DNA of 64,000 nucleotides. It comes from Pleurostoma richardsiae. Lineage: Eukaryota > Ascomycota > Sordariomycetes > Calosphaeriales > Pleurostomataceae. This document shows positions 42,698-53,662 of the stretch, in pieces. The stretch is taken from contig JANBVO010000020.1 in NCBI GenBank assembly GCA_030052745.1, forward strand, positions 124,001-188,000. The letters are read 5' to 3'. A program made the translations under genes and the position numbers. Below the pieces are notes generated by a model. It made no database searches. It saw nothing but the letters and a program-made list of their open reading frames with translations, and was not told the DNA's origin. The stretch's first letter is position 1. Every line of letters begins with the position of its first letter.

Positions 42698-43661
42698 TTA
42701 AATATCGTAGGCCTGTACTTCTTTCCCGGTCCAGTCCCACAATCTTTTCGCCAAATTGACATCCTTCGTGAAAGTACTTCCTCTCTCTGCTACACCGACT
42801 GGCTCGTAAAACTCTCCGCTCACAACATCTTTGGACGTCGCAGCCCATAGCTGATTTCTTGCCCCCTTCTCGACGGTCGCCAAGAGCGGTGTTGCAACCT
42901 TTCGGGCGCAGCGAATAAAAGGCTCCCTTCCGCCATTGTAGCGCTTAAATCTGTATTCACGACCCCTGGATGGACCGCTGCGACCTTAAGCTGCGGGTAC
43001 CGCTTCGCCAACTGTTGGGCAAACAGTATGTTCGCGAGCTTGCTTTGCCCGTATCTGGCGAACTTGGCATGCCCTCCGCCTTCGTCTTCAACGAATCGAA
43101 CTGGATGCTACAGGATGGTGCAGACTTATGCATATCTGAGCTGAGGCAGATAACCCGTACGTCCCTGTTAGGAAGAGAACCGGCCGTCTTCAGGAGGACA
43201 GGTATTAGAAGTTTAGTTACGAAGAAATGCCCAACGTGGTTCGTTCCGAAGTGAATCTCGTATCCTTCCTTGGTTAGGCCAGGAGGGTTGCCCATGATGC
43301 CAGCGTTGAGTATGAGAATATCGAGACGGTCGGAAGATGCCATGAACTCGTTGGCCGCATGCTTCACCGACTCGAGAGAGGCGAGATAAAGCTCTAGGAC
43401 TTCAATGGCTGCCTCGGGGATCTGTCTTCTGATAAATTCGACAGCAGCCTTGGCTTTATCCATGTTGCGAGCTGTGAGCCAGATCTTCGAGGGATTATGT
43501 CTGGCAAAATCGAGGACTGACTGCTTGCCCAGACCGGCGTTGCCTCCTGTTATAAGGATGACGTTCCTTGTGAGGGAGGGGATATTGTCCCCGGCTTTGA
43601 ATGGCACGCCACTGTTGATGAAGGGGAGAGGCAATATCGTTACCGAGGAAGTAAATGTCAA
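42698..43661 (-). pseudogene. short-chain dehydrogenase (retinol dehydrogenase-like), decayed
   Basis: Host SDR gene that no longer reads in one frame. The N-terminal part has ILITGGNAGLGKQSV (cofactor loop) and LDILILNAGIMG. Near 43068-43073 the frame must shift by one base to continue as FARYGQSKLANILFAQQLAK, the catalytic Tyr-x3-Lys helix, and AAVHPGVVNTDLS. Near 42912-42921 it must shift again to reach LATVEKGARNQLWAATS and the C terminus GEFYEPVG, ending at 42698. No splice signals of reasonable length explain either shift. No convincing ATG exists: the frame opens with TTG at 43661, and an unseen first exon is possible. Two shifts and no start suggest a pseudogene, though sequence error cannot be excluded. 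Confidence 0.75.
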
Positions 43662-44545
43662 TGATAGAGATGGGCTGACCTGCAGACTCGTCCTTCTTTT
43701 TCAGGACATCGGTGTCTTTCTATATGTAAGTCTTGAGCCTCGTTTTGAGACTCGGACTTAGGGATACGGCATGGAGGGCATGCATTAGCTCCAACTCTCC
43801 CAACCATCCTCGTCAACTCTCGGAGGAATACCTCAATTTGAGGTCCCGAGGAGTGGTCTACTACAGCATAGTTCCTGCCTCACGTGCCATTACAGTAGCA
43901 AAGTCTCACACGTTTCCAAGGTCCTCTAGCAAAAGTTCAATGACCATGATTGAAGGTGTCTCCTGGAGACAGACCGATCCATGTCAGGCTTGAAGCCCTA
44001 GTGCCCGGCAGTGGCTTAGACTGGTGGTCCGCTGCCATATTCGGCCATGGCGCCGTTCGTGATTCGTTCGTAGTCCCTCAGTCTTATGCAAGACTTCGGC
44101 TCTACCGGACGTTCGCCCGAGAATTGAGTTTGCGGAGCCAAGTTGTCTCTATCATGCCACGCTTCTCACGGCCCAGCTCTACCACACTGGTGCCGATGCG
44201 AGCTACAAGAAGGATATTAGGAGCACCTTTGGGGACCCGTGTAGAAAGAAACACTAAAAGCTGCTTAGTACACTCACAAGTGATAGTGTAAACCGCAGAA
44301 TATGATCAAAATAGGGCTGTATGGAAAGACATGGATCACTTATACATGGCTGGTTTGTTTTACGGGGATATCTCGCTCAACAGTGTCATGACAACTGAGG
44401 ATGGCCACTACGCCCTGGCACTTGAGGATTGCCATTATACACCGTATCCGAATGTCGCAGTGTTACTTCATTGAGATTTCAACGTCTAAAAAAATGAGGA
44501 GCTCACCCCGAAACTTCTTCGTCATTACTATACATGACACCATCG
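43662..44545. other. intergenic region
   Basis: This is about 880 bases between the decayed SDR and the 3' end of the MDR gene. No gene or RNA is supported. A lost first exon of the SDR may have lain here. Confidence 0.35.
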
Positions 44546-45646
44546 TCACGATCTTGCAACACGAACGACAATCTTTCCAACCGTACATCCGGTCCTGAGC
44601 TCTGCATATGCTTTGGGCACGTCCTCCCAGTCGAATACACGCACAACAGGCTTCACCTTCCCTTCTTTCAGCCACTTTCCAACCTGATTCAGATCTTCGG
44701 TCTTGCTCTTGACCACGACGATATGGAACTCCCTGCGACCGCCACCCAAGCATCTCGGCTGAAGCGATTTGCGGATAGCTGAAAGATCAAATTGAACTTG
44801 CATAAACTTTCCGTCGGTCTTGAGAAAACTGTGGCTCTTCTCGTAAAGCCCCGGTATGCCAACATTGTCGATCGCTAGGTCGAAGACCTGCCCCTTCTTC
44901 TCCAACTCCGAGGCTATATCCATCTGTCTGTAGTCCAGAACACTGTCGGCACCGAGCCGCTCACACAGCTCCACGTTTGCGGTTGAACATGAAGCGGTCA
45001 CGCGGGCTCCCATAGCTTTGGCTAGCTGTATAGCGAAAGTACCAGTTCCGCCACTGCCTCCCGTGATGATGACTTGTGATCCATCATAGATGCCGCCAAG
45101 CAGCAGTGCCTGATAGGATGTCAAGCAAGCCGTGCCTGTCGCCGCCGCGTGGTCCGGATCGACACCGTCTGGCAATGGTACGCATTCAGAAGAAGGAACA
45201 ATGACGAACTGACTGAGAGTGCCATATCTGGACAGCGGTGAGAGTGCCCCGAAAACAAGCTGTCCCTCGCTCAGAGACTGATTCTCATCTTGTCTCGCCA
45301 CGACGCGGCCGCAGAAGTCAAAACCCGGCGTTGCGGGCTTTTTGATGAACAGTGACCTAACCAGGACGTTCTCCGGTAGCTTATAATCGGCGGGATTCAG
45401 GGCTGCCGATATGACTTCAACGAGAATTTGTCCTTTGGACAACGACTCCTTTGATAGCGCGGGTGTCGATTTGTTGAGGACTAGCGAGTGCTCAAGACCA
45501 CCCCGAATATCTGCATACTGCCATGATTCATGGTTGCCATTGTGGAGAGCCCCGCGCAGCATCGCTTGGAATATTATTGCTGTCCTAGGCGAAAGGCTCC
45601 TATGTCGGCGCGGAGGAAGTGATTTAATGTCAAACAGCTCAGCCAT
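44546..45646 (-). CDS. zinc-independent MDR oxidoreductase (quinone/enoyl reductase type)
   Basis: Medium-chain NADPH-dependent reductase. Intronless, 366 residues from ATG 45646. It has the GroES-like N-terminal part with ILVEVISAALNPADYKLPE and PGFDFCGRVVARQDENQ, and the cofactor domain with IITGGSGGTGTFAIQLAKAM and ADSVLDYRQMD. It lacks the structural and catalytic Cys sets of zinc alcohol dehydrogenases. This build is shared with stand-alone enoyl reductases of polyketide clusters (ToxD-like) and with quinone reductases; no PKS is in this window, so the second is as likely. It is divergent from the arylsulfatase at 46544. Confidence 0.92.
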   Translation of the reverse strand: MAELFDIKSLPPRRHRSLSPRTAIIFQAMLRGALHNGNHESWQYADIRGGLEHSLVLNKSTPALSKESLSKGQILVEVISAALNPADYKLPENVLVRSLFIKKPATPGFDFCGRVVARQDENQSLSEGQLVFGALSPLSRYGTLSQFVIVPSSECVPLPDGVDPDHAAATGTACLTSYQALLLGGIYDGSQVIITGGSGGTGTFAIQLAKAMGARVTASCSTANVELCERLGADSVLDYRQMDIASELEKKGQVFDLAIDNVGIPGLYEKSHSFLKTDGKFMQVQFDLSAIRKSLQPRCLGGGRREFHIVVVKSKTEDLNQVGKWLKEGKVKPVVRVFDWEDVPKAYAELRTGCTVGKIVVRVARS

Positions 45647-46543
45647 TTAGATCAGACGAACCCGGGAGTTTATTCTTATTCAACTGGAGCATCCAGATCA
45701 GCACAGGAAGCCAGATTCGGGTATCCGGATAGACACAATGTCCGAGGACAGCAACACCAGGCAGGTCGGGGCGGCTGCGGAGACTTTCTAGAATCGGGGC
45801 AGCATATCTCCCGACCGAACCTTTGTCCTCGTCCCCTGTCTGTCCAACCGTGATTTGCGCAGATGGCGCATTGCATGCCATCTTCTTCATAGTACTGTAT
45901 TCACAATATTGTACAGAGTACCGATCACACGATATTCTGCGTTGATGCAGCTCCCCTCTCCGTTCGATTCAAGAGAGACGTCCACGGGTTTGTGGGGGCG
46001 CGCGTCAGCGGGTTGCATTAGGTCGGAATCTGTATGCATATTCGCGGGGAACAAGACAAACCAGCTCTTTTTCAGCGGCTAGCATGATGTTAGAACGGGC
46101 CAGGTCGATGACTGCGGGAAGAGTGCTAAACTCTATCCAAATTTGGATCATGTCGCCTTTGTTAACACCCCACATTCACATGAGAATTCGGCGTGCAAGC
46201 CGCGGATAAGTATGGGCATTCAAATCGTCGGTGATGATTTTGCACCAGCGGTCTCGTTCGCCACTCTAGTACCGCTGGCCATGGGACTGAGAAGCAACTC
46301 AGGGTATGTTTGGCAGGATTGGTGATCAAGTTACCTACTAGCTTCTTGATTTCTGGCACAGTCGTGATTCTAATAGCATAGAATGGTACGGTGATGGTTT
46401 TCGATGAAGTCACGTCAACTAACCTGGTCATGTCGCCATTCTAATTCATGTATTAATTAATATCGTTAGTCATAATCTCCTCTGTAAATGTTGACGAACC
46501 TGTCTACCGACTTTCTAACTTGTTTCCCGGGATCTTAGCTACA
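45647..46543. promoter_or_regulatory. shared divergent promoter between MDR reductase and arylsulfatase
   Basis: This is about 900 bases between head-to-head genes. It has AT-rich parts and TGTACAG-like motifs near 45895-45920. No gene is supported. Confidence 0.4.
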
Positions 46544-48627
46544 ATGATGACTTCCACAACTATAGTAGTGATCTTTGCAGTCCTGCTCATAGTGATTGAG
46601 ATTTCCGTCTGCGCAAGTCGGCCGAACATTATCTTCATTTTGACAGATGATCAGGACAAGAAACTTGGCAGCTTGGACTATCTCCCCAAAGTCAGCCAGT
46701 ATCTCACTCAGCGAGGTACAACTTTTAACCACCATTATTCCACCGTATCCCTTTGCTGCCCGTCTCGGGTTACTCTATGGACAGGAAAACAAGCTCACAA
46801 CCACAACGTAACCGATGTTGTGACACCTTATGGTAGGAAGCTCCGTAAAGGAACGCAAAATGTTCCTTGCTAGCTAGACTGACTTCGTTAACAGGGGGCT
46901 ATCCGAAGTTCGTGTCACAGGGACTCAACAGTAACTGGCTCCCGGTATGGCTAAAAGATGCCGGATACAACAACTACTATGTGGGAAAGCTTTTCAACTC
47001 CCATACAATAGCAAATTATTGGGCACCATTTCCAGCGGGGTTTGCTGGGACTGTACGTGGAAGCAAGATGGTTTGAAGTTTTAGTGATGACTGATGATGA
47101 CGCCCTGCAAGGAATTTATTCTGGACCCTTACCAGTATCAATACTGGAATCCAACCTTTCAGAGGAACTGGCAAGTGCCCAGAACTTACGCTGGGTCATA
47201 CTCAACGGACTTGGTCGCGGAAAAGAGTTTAGCTTTTCTTGATGACGCAGTTGCGGCAGACAAGCCATTCTTTCTTACTATTGCACCGATCGCGCCACAT
47301 GTCGAGGTGAACGTCACTATAGATATCCTTAAGTTCTCCTATAGCTTGAGCAACGGCCCTCCTGTTCCGGCCACGAGACATTTAGGCCTATTTCCTGAGG
47401 TGAAAGTTCCTCGGACCAAGAATTTCAATCCGGATAAGGTCAGTCAATACCTCACTTTTCTTAGGACTTTACAAAAGTTCCATATTGATCACCCATTAGT
47501 CATCGGGTGCGAGCTGGGTCGCTCAATTGCCGAAGTTGAACAATACTGAGGTTGAGAGAAACGATGAATTCTATAGAGACCGTCTAAGAGCACTACAAGC
47601 CGTTGATGAGCTGGTGGAGCGAGTGGTGAACGCCGTCGAGAACTATGGGCTCCTCAATAATACCTATATATTTTTCTCGTCTGACAATGGTTACCATGTC
47701 AGCCAACATCGGCTCCAACCGGGGAAGAAGTGTGGCTACGAGGAAGATATCAACGTCCCACTGATTGTACGCGGACCTGGGGTACCTGAAGGGGTGATGG
47801 CCGAGTTCCCGACGACACATACCGATCTCGCGCCGACATTTCTGAACATCGTGGGAGCTTCACCTAGGGACGACTTCGACGGCTCCCCGATCCCACTGAC
47901 TGCTGATGGTATTGCATCGGTGACTTCGGAGAGCAACTGGGCAAGAGAGCACGTCCAAGTAGAATTCTGGGGCTCCGATAACCCTAATGAGTGGGGTGGT
48001 TTTGCGTGTGAGTCTTGATGCCTCGAGCTGGGACGCATGGGCTACGATAGCTAATTGACTCGGCAAAGCTGACGCAGGATTTAACAATACCTACAAGGCA
48101 CTCCGCCTAATCGGTCGAGACTACGATCTCTTCTATTCAGTCTGGTGCACAAATGAGCATGAGTTGTATGATATGACTGTAAGTGAGAGACAGCACCTGC
48201 CAAAGTCTAGTACGGCGAAATGGCTAAAAAATCAGGTTGACCCTGATCAGCTTGACAATCTGCTTTCCGCAGGCTCTATCAACTCAACTTCAGGTTCGCC
48301 AGGACGACCTACTTCTTGGGAGTCAGTGCCTCTGTTCTAGCTTCACGCCTGGACGCGCTGTTGTTCGTGCTCAAGTCTTGCCAAGGAGAGGTTTGCCGGA
48401 CACCGTGGAAATCACTCCTGCCAGACAACACTATTTCGAGCTTTATTGATGCACTGAAGTCTGATTACGATGCTTTCTTCCGCGTCATCCCCAGGGTCTC
48501 CTTTTCAGCTTGTCATGGAGGTTATATCGTCAGTGCGGAAGGGCCACAATTCAGCGGTTATGACTTGACATCCCGATCTGTGGATACTTTGGATGGGTCA
48601 GATCCTGCTTGGGCCTTGATGACATGA
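46544..48627 (+). CDS. secreted arylsulfatase, 3' end apparently frameshifted
   Basis: Hydrolyses aryl or sugar sulfate esters outside the cell. Exons read as 46544-46832, 46895-47052, 47112-47438, 47500-48007 and 48069 onward. Splices restore TPYGGYPKFV, PAGFAGTEFILDPY, NPDKSSGASWVAQLP and GGFASDAGFNNTYKALRLIG. A strong hydrophobic leader (STTIVVIFAVLLIVIEISVC) precedes RPNIIFILTDDQD. The formylglycine motif CCPSR (Cys near 71) and the SSDNGYH metal-site region are intact. A possible 57-nt in-frame intron lies at 48179-48235. After VDPDQLDNLLSAG the frame stops at 48340, but family-like sequence (RLDALLFVLKSCQGEVCRTP) continues in another frame to 48627. So the last part seems broken by one indel near 48305-48345. 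The catalytic part is whole. Confidence 0.82.
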
Positions 48628-49543
48628 AAAGTGTTAGAGTCTGAGAAAGCTTCTTCAAAGGCTCGAGCTATCAATGTTACCACAAGCTGACTTTGGACTG
48701 GTCGGGCTAAGACGAGGTTATTTCAACCGTGTACCTTGAAGCTTCATGCTTCTCGCTGCACGATAATGATAAATGATTGACAATACATACGCTGTTATAG
48801 AGCAGTGGTTTATCATCTAACCAGACCTCTCCGACAACTCCCTTCTCCAGAATTGAGTTATCATACGGTGTTGTAGCAACGCGCATTTCGGAACCAATTC
48901 GCCCCAGGATCTGCAGGGCGTTCACGAGAGCCACATTGAGAAAAAATCTCTCGACCGCCGGCGGCTCGGTCGAAAGCGACAGAGGTGGACCCAATGGCAG
49001 GCAGAAGTCCAAAAACGGTAAGTATTTCAACTTGGCGATGCACCTCGATGGATAGCGGTGATGCCGGAGTCCTGCGCACTAGTCCGTAGTCATCAACGCG
49101 GCGTCCCGGTTATTCACAGCGCCCGCTGTAGAATGTGTCGGTCAACGTGACTTCGCGTTAAGCTATACAAACACGACGAGATTGAATACTAGATTAGGTA
49201 TAGACTAGCGCTCCTTTTGGCAACACTGCGAATCCTTCGTGACGTGGAAGCGGACGGGACGAGTCTTGAAAAAGTTTCAACCCGGAATCCGAGCACCACC
49301 ATCCTTGTGCGATACGCTCTAAGCCCGAGACCATCCGCGTATGTCCTTGAGTATGTCCTAAGGCCGACGGCGAGTGACTCACTCTCCAGCAGTCTGGCGT
49401 ACACTACGGAAGGATGCCGACGCGAGACAAGGTTTCACGCGTCGTTTCTACCTATTTATAACCCATGGCATTCTCAACTTCTACCACCCTTTGGACAGGA
49501 AGTAATCTCAGATATACCAAATATATTCATCGAAACATACAAT
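48628..49543. other. intergenic region, no firm gene
   Basis: This is about 920 bases. A 107-codon frame on the minus strand (48707-49030) opens only with TTG and has no recognised domain. I do not call it a gene. The last part holds the promoter of the DUF1330-like gene. Confidence 0.35.
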
Positions 49544-50410
49544 ATGGCGCCGGTCGTATTCCACCTCATTTCGCTCAAGTCAACTAGTGACAAAGAAGCG
49601 TTCATCTCCGCACTCAAGTCTTTCTCCCCAGACGAGCGACCTCTATGGGTCGCGTCTTGCCATCACTGGATTCACGAGCCCCGCATATCCGTCACTGCTC
49701 TGACGGGGTCGGGGCATAGCATACAAGCCTGGGACTATGTTGTGATCTTCAGGTCCCCAAGTCCCACAACACCCGAGCTGCCACTCGTGCTGCAGCCTTA
49801 TGTGGCATGCAACTGGTCCATCACGGCCGAAGTGCAAGATGCCATGATAGACAGCCTGTCATCACGAAACGCGGCAACGGAAGCGGAAACCGCCCCGCCA
49901 TTGCCAGCCGGCTGGACTGCAGATAACCACGAGTCCATCGACGCCGCACAAGGCGCCCCGGACGTGGAGCTCTCGCTTGAGACGCCATCTCGAGCCTTCG
50001 GGTCCGACAAGTCCGACAGCGGCAGTGCCCTCAAGGAAGTCATTCGCGACATCGGGCTCGCCCATCCTGGGCCCGTAGCCATGCTAAACCTCCTCGCGTA
50101 CCTCCCCGGCCAGCGACCAAGATATATGGAGTATGTGGCAGCATTTCAGGAGACCATCGGGCCGAAGTATGGCGGTCAGCCGCTCTTGGCAGGTTTTGGT
50201 GTCACGGATTGGAGCTCGCGTGCTGAAGAGGTCGTCGGGGGACGTGAGGTCGGAGAGTGGGAGGATGCGGCCTTGGTCTGGTACCCTACAGTTTGGCATT
50301 TCGGGAAGATGATCGATGATCCCATGTATGTGACGCTAGATCGGCAGCATAAGGGAGGAGTCATTAGGGACAACCCTCTTATCTGCTGCAGTGAGATTAG
50401 TTTAGATTGA
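49544..50410 (+). CDS. DUF1330-like / dimeric alpha-beta barrel protein
   Basis: Intronless, 288 residues from ATG 49544 (MAPVVFHLISLKSTSDKEAF); the upstream in-frame extension lacks an ATG and looks like 5' UTR. The N-terminal half resembles an EthD/ABM-type domain. The C-terminal half has VAMLNLLAYLPGQRPRYMEY, ETIGPKYGGQPLLAGFG and YPTVWHFGKMIDDPMY, as in DUF1330 proteins. These are small ferredoxin-like folds without a fixed reaction, often found in catabolic or secondary-metabolite gene groups. No leader or membrane segment. Its neighbour on the other strand, 120 bases away, is an SDR. Confidence 0.85.
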   Translation: MAPVVFHLISLKSTSDKEAFISALKSFSPDERPLWVASCHHWIHEPRISVTALTGSGHSIQAWDYVVIFRSPSPTTPELPLVLQPYVACNWSITAEVQDAMIDSLSSRNAATEAETAPPLPAGWTADNHESIDAAQGAPDVELSLETPSRAFGSDKSDSGSALKEVIRDIGLAHPGPVAMLNLLAYLPGQRPRYMEYVAAFQETIGPKYGGQPLLAGFGVTDWSSRAEEVVGGREVGEWEDAALVWYPTVWHFGKMIDDPMYVTLDRQHKGGVIRDNPLICCSEISLD

Positions 50411-50529
50411 GTTTCGCCAGAAGCACCAGTTTGAAGTGTAACAACTTCCAGATGGATTTTGATGTGATTGTGTTTCCTGCCTTAAATTTAATACGTCTCG
50501 TTAATCTAACGTGAGTGATCCCCATGCAT

Positions 50530-51602
50530 TTACTTTCCGAGCATGCCTCCGTCTACAATCAGAGGTGCGCCGGTAACGAAGTCACTTGCAGGACTTGCTA
50601 GGAAGATAAGTGCTCCACGCAGATCCTTCGGCTCCCCCCAGCGCATTGCGGGTGTCCGCATCAGTACGAAGTCATTATATTCCGGATCCTGAATGATGTC
50701 TTCAGTCAGAGGCGTCTTGTAGTATCTACAGTCGTTTGCAGTGCTGTTAGCTTCTGAAGCCTCCCTAACTAAGGAGTCTATAGGGAGAACAAACCCGGGG
50801 CATATGCAGTTCACTTGGATGCCCTTAGCTGCCAACTCGTTGCTAAACGCCTTCGTCATCTGCAGCACACCTCCTTTGGAAGCCGCGTACGCGGAGACGT
50901 TGTACATTCCTAGGAATGAGGTCATGGATCCGATGTTGATGATTTTGCCCGGCCGCTCCAGCTCGATGAGTTTCTTGGCAAATTCCTGCGATGCCACAAA
51001 GCCGGACTTGAGGTTGACTGCGAATATCTTTGCGGGGTCACTTGGTCAGTAATTGGCAGGGTTTTATATAAGACAAAAGAGTTAGAACGCACCGCATCGA
51101 TGTCCTCGTCACCAATCTCGTGAGCCATTCCTCGCCTGTTGATACCCGCAGCATTGAGGAGGATGTCGGGCACCACTCCGGCGTCCCAAATCCTTCTGAA
51201 GCAAGTCCGGAGCGCTTTTGAGTCGGAAACGTCGCATTCAAAGCTCCTGAATTCACGACCCAAGCTTCTCACTGCGTGCTCCAGCGGCGGTCCAGCAGGA
51301 TCGCCGGGCAGTTGGATCGACACAACGTCGGCCCCAGCCTCTGCCAGAGTTGTGCAGAGCTCTTTGCCCAGTCCGCCAGTGACACCGGTACATATTGCTG
51401 TCTTTCCTTCGATGGAGAACAGTCGGCTCACTGGAAGATGAATTGGTGGTCTTGGTGATTCGCGTTGACTCAAGGTGCTGTACGATGACTTGTAGCGAAC
51501 CCTGTTTTGGAGACTTCTGGGTGTCTCGAGACAGTCCCAGTGCAACCGAGATCTGTGGCCTAGGAAAGGTCGAAGCATCTGGTAACATAATCCGGACCTC
51601 AT
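50530..51602 (-). CDS. SDR dehydrogenase (gluconate/2-deoxygluconate dehydrogenase type) with mitochondrial-type leader
   Basis: NAD(P)-dependent oxidation or reduction of a sugar acid or similar substrate. Exons 51093-51602 and 50530-51027 (GTGCGT donor, AAAG acceptor) give 335 residues. The N-terminal 60 residues are rich in Arg, Ser and Leu with almost no acids (MLRPFLGHRSRLHWDCLETP), like a mitochondrial presequence. The SDR core has AICTGVTGGLGKEL, NAAGINRRG, the catalytic SMTSFLGMYNVSAYAASKGG and NCICPGF. A possible extra in-frame intron lies around 50708-50775, since about 20 residues after PGF look inserted; the frame is open either way. It ends with VTGAPLIVDGGMLGK. KduD-like enzymes are normally without a leader, so the extension is notable. 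Confidence 0.85.
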
Positions 51603-52285
51603 GCTTGCTGGAGGTAAGCGATAAGTGCGAAGATAATAGACAGTCTTTCCTAGCTACGCCTGTAAGCATTTGGATCCAGGTACAAAGTCTGGCAGGTATC
51701 AACTTAAAGTTACATCTTGATCTTACGCCACTGCAATGCATAGGTACTTCAGTGACAAAGCGTAGAGGCTATTCTCCGGAAGGTGTCCCAAGACTTAGTA
51801 TAAAGATCCGTCTCTTTTCAGTCAAACTAGAACAGGCTAAGCCCACTCGGAAATATTAGGTATTCAGCTTTGATTCCACCGGGAACTTGTAAAGCAAACG
51901 CATTGCTTTCACCGGCAGTGTGATGCAGGATACATTGTGCGAAGAGGGACATGTACTCCATAGATCGACGGGGCTAGGAACAGGATGGGAAGCGGGCTCC
52001 CAACGAATCGGATCACCCAGGGGTTCTCACACCCCTCGGGAATTAGGGTGATTTAAGGTATGAAGTTACCTACTCGTGTGCTTGGGGATAGACCCGTGCC
52101 GTCGCTTAATGTGTCATGCTTGGCGCATAAACATACATCATACAAAAACGGCACCTCCTTTCAAGAGAGTCTTTGGGTGGACTACGAGGGGCATAAGAAA
52201 GGTCGTCGAAGTTCGTTCTAGCAGGAGAAAGGTGCAAGTTGCGGAAGAAAGGCTGCATTTTCAAGCTTTTGGGAAGAACATGTAA
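51603..52285. other. intergenic region
   Basis: This is about 680 bases between the SDR start and the stop of cupin paralogue 2. No gene, RNA or repeat is supported. Confidence 0.35.
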
Positions 52286-53038
52286 CTATCTAACCAGGGA
52301 ATTCAAGTACTCCTCGCCAATACCATTCTTGATGTAGTGGTCCCGAGCCGTCTCAAACTGGGTAAACACGTCCTCGTTGCCGATCGGCGTACCATCTGGC
52401 TCGACATAAGCGTAGCTTCCCGTGACATGGAACAGCGTCACCATCTCCTCGACGCCCTCCGGAACTTCAAGTGTGTGAATATCCCCGGGAGGCTCGTACG
52501 AGTAGCTGCCGGGCGTGGCCCACCAGTCGTGCTCGAGATAATGCCACTTGCCCTTCAGCGTGGCCGCGTGCACCGGGCCCGTGTGTCTGTGTCGTGAGAG
52601 AATCCCCGACTTCCTGACGCGAAGGAGGTTCACCCAGTAGCCCTGCGACAACGAGAACAGAAGTGGCCGGTACCAGACGTTCTCGAGCTGTGGGACCCAG
52701 TACTTCTCGTCCTCGTTGAGGTGTAGGACCGAGTTGAGAACTAGGTCACTTGCCACCCCATGGAGGGCAGGCCCGGAATATGGGATTGCTGCTGCCACTG
52801 GCCGGTCAATGGTCGGACTGCGGATGGAGGCCGTTGTTGAAAGAGACCGAGAAGCTGTTTGGAAACTGAAGGATGGGTGTTTGCCGTAAAGTGGGCCCGG
52901 TGGTCTTTCTGCTGTTACCAGCGCTGGGATGACAGTCTTTGAGATGCCGCCCTTTTCTTTTGTCCCAGCCCGCAGTGCCGACACGACGGACGGGAGACTC
53001 CGGGTAGCTTTCGAGCGAAGAAAGTTGATGGAAGACAT
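52286..53038 (-). CDS. cupin dioxygenase-like protein, paralogue 2, mitochondrial-type leader
   Basis: Intronless, 250 residues from ATG 53038. The first 90 residues are rich in Arg, Ser and Lys (MSSINFLRSKATRSLPSVVS) and look like a mitochondrial leader. The cupin core is nearly superposable on the gene at 38888: NLLRVRKSGILSRHRHTGPV, HAATLKGKWHYLEHDWW, YEPPGDIHTLEVPEGVEEM, VTLFHVTGSYAYVEPDGTP. Likely metal-binding His and Glu are conserved. The family includes 2,4'-dihydroxyacetophenone dioxygenase-like cupins; the substrate here is unknown. It and its paralogue bracket the 39.7-52.3 kb accessory block on the same strand. Confidence 0.92.
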   Translation of the reverse strand: MSSINFLRSKATRSLPSVVSALRAGTKEKGGISKTVIPALVTAERPPGPLYGKHPSFSFQTASRSLSTTASIRSPTIDRPVAAAIPYSGPALHGVASDLVLNSVLHLNEDEKYWVPQLENVWYRPLLFSLSQGYWVNLLRVRKSGILSRHRHTGPVHAATLKGKWHYLEHDWWATPGSYSYEPPGDIHTLEVPEGVEEMVTLFHVTGSYAYVEPDGTPIGNEDVFTQFETARDHYIKNGIGEEYLNSLVR

Positions 53039-53662
53039 GGCCCAAGGGGGGACGTCGACAGTTCGCCTCGATCGATAGCAGAAAGAAGTTGAGTGATCTG
53101 TTCTCGATGACTCAAAAGTCCAGGCCGGAAGAATATAACTGTACAGGAGTCGTGAAGTGTGTGGGGTTTTGCGGAGGAAATATGGTCCTCCCCAGGCCTA
53201 GGCCCGGATGGACTGCGCTCACAGGGGGCCGCAGTCCGGCTTTCAAACGAGGGGGAAAATGGGGTAATCGAGCACGACCCAATCGGATTCACTTTATTAC
53301 TACGGTGTGGTACGAATTCGGAATTCTTAATATCAAACGGTTACCGTAGCCGAATCGGCGGGAACAGCAGCCCATACGAGCTCCGGCGGCAGGAGCTAAG
53401 GCAAGCCCCGAGCCGCCGGAATAGAGTCCGGGATACGGAAACAAGGATCCCTGGGGCAAACTGAGGGCAACCAAGTACTCAACCTGGGGTATTCAATACA
53501 TTTACTTCGTCTGCAAACCAAACCGTATCCGGTCAACTGACGACCTTGTCCAACCCACGGGACACTACATGAAGTATTTTCTATCTTGACAGTCTCGACG
53601 TTCAGCATAGTTTTGTCCGCCAAGTTTACAGTCCACGGCTGAAAAAGAGGAAAACACCGAAG
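53039..53662. other. intergenic region
   Basis: This is about 620 bases between the cupin start and the 3' end of the regulator gene, same strand. No gene is supported. ORFs overlapping 53663-53916 in other frames belong to the last exon region of the regulator. Confidence 0.35.

Noticed and set aside
48707-49030. 107-codon minus-strand frame upstream of the DUF1330-like gene
   Set aside because: Opens with TTG; a GTATGT that looked like a donor leads to no acceptor at a workable distance in the right phase.
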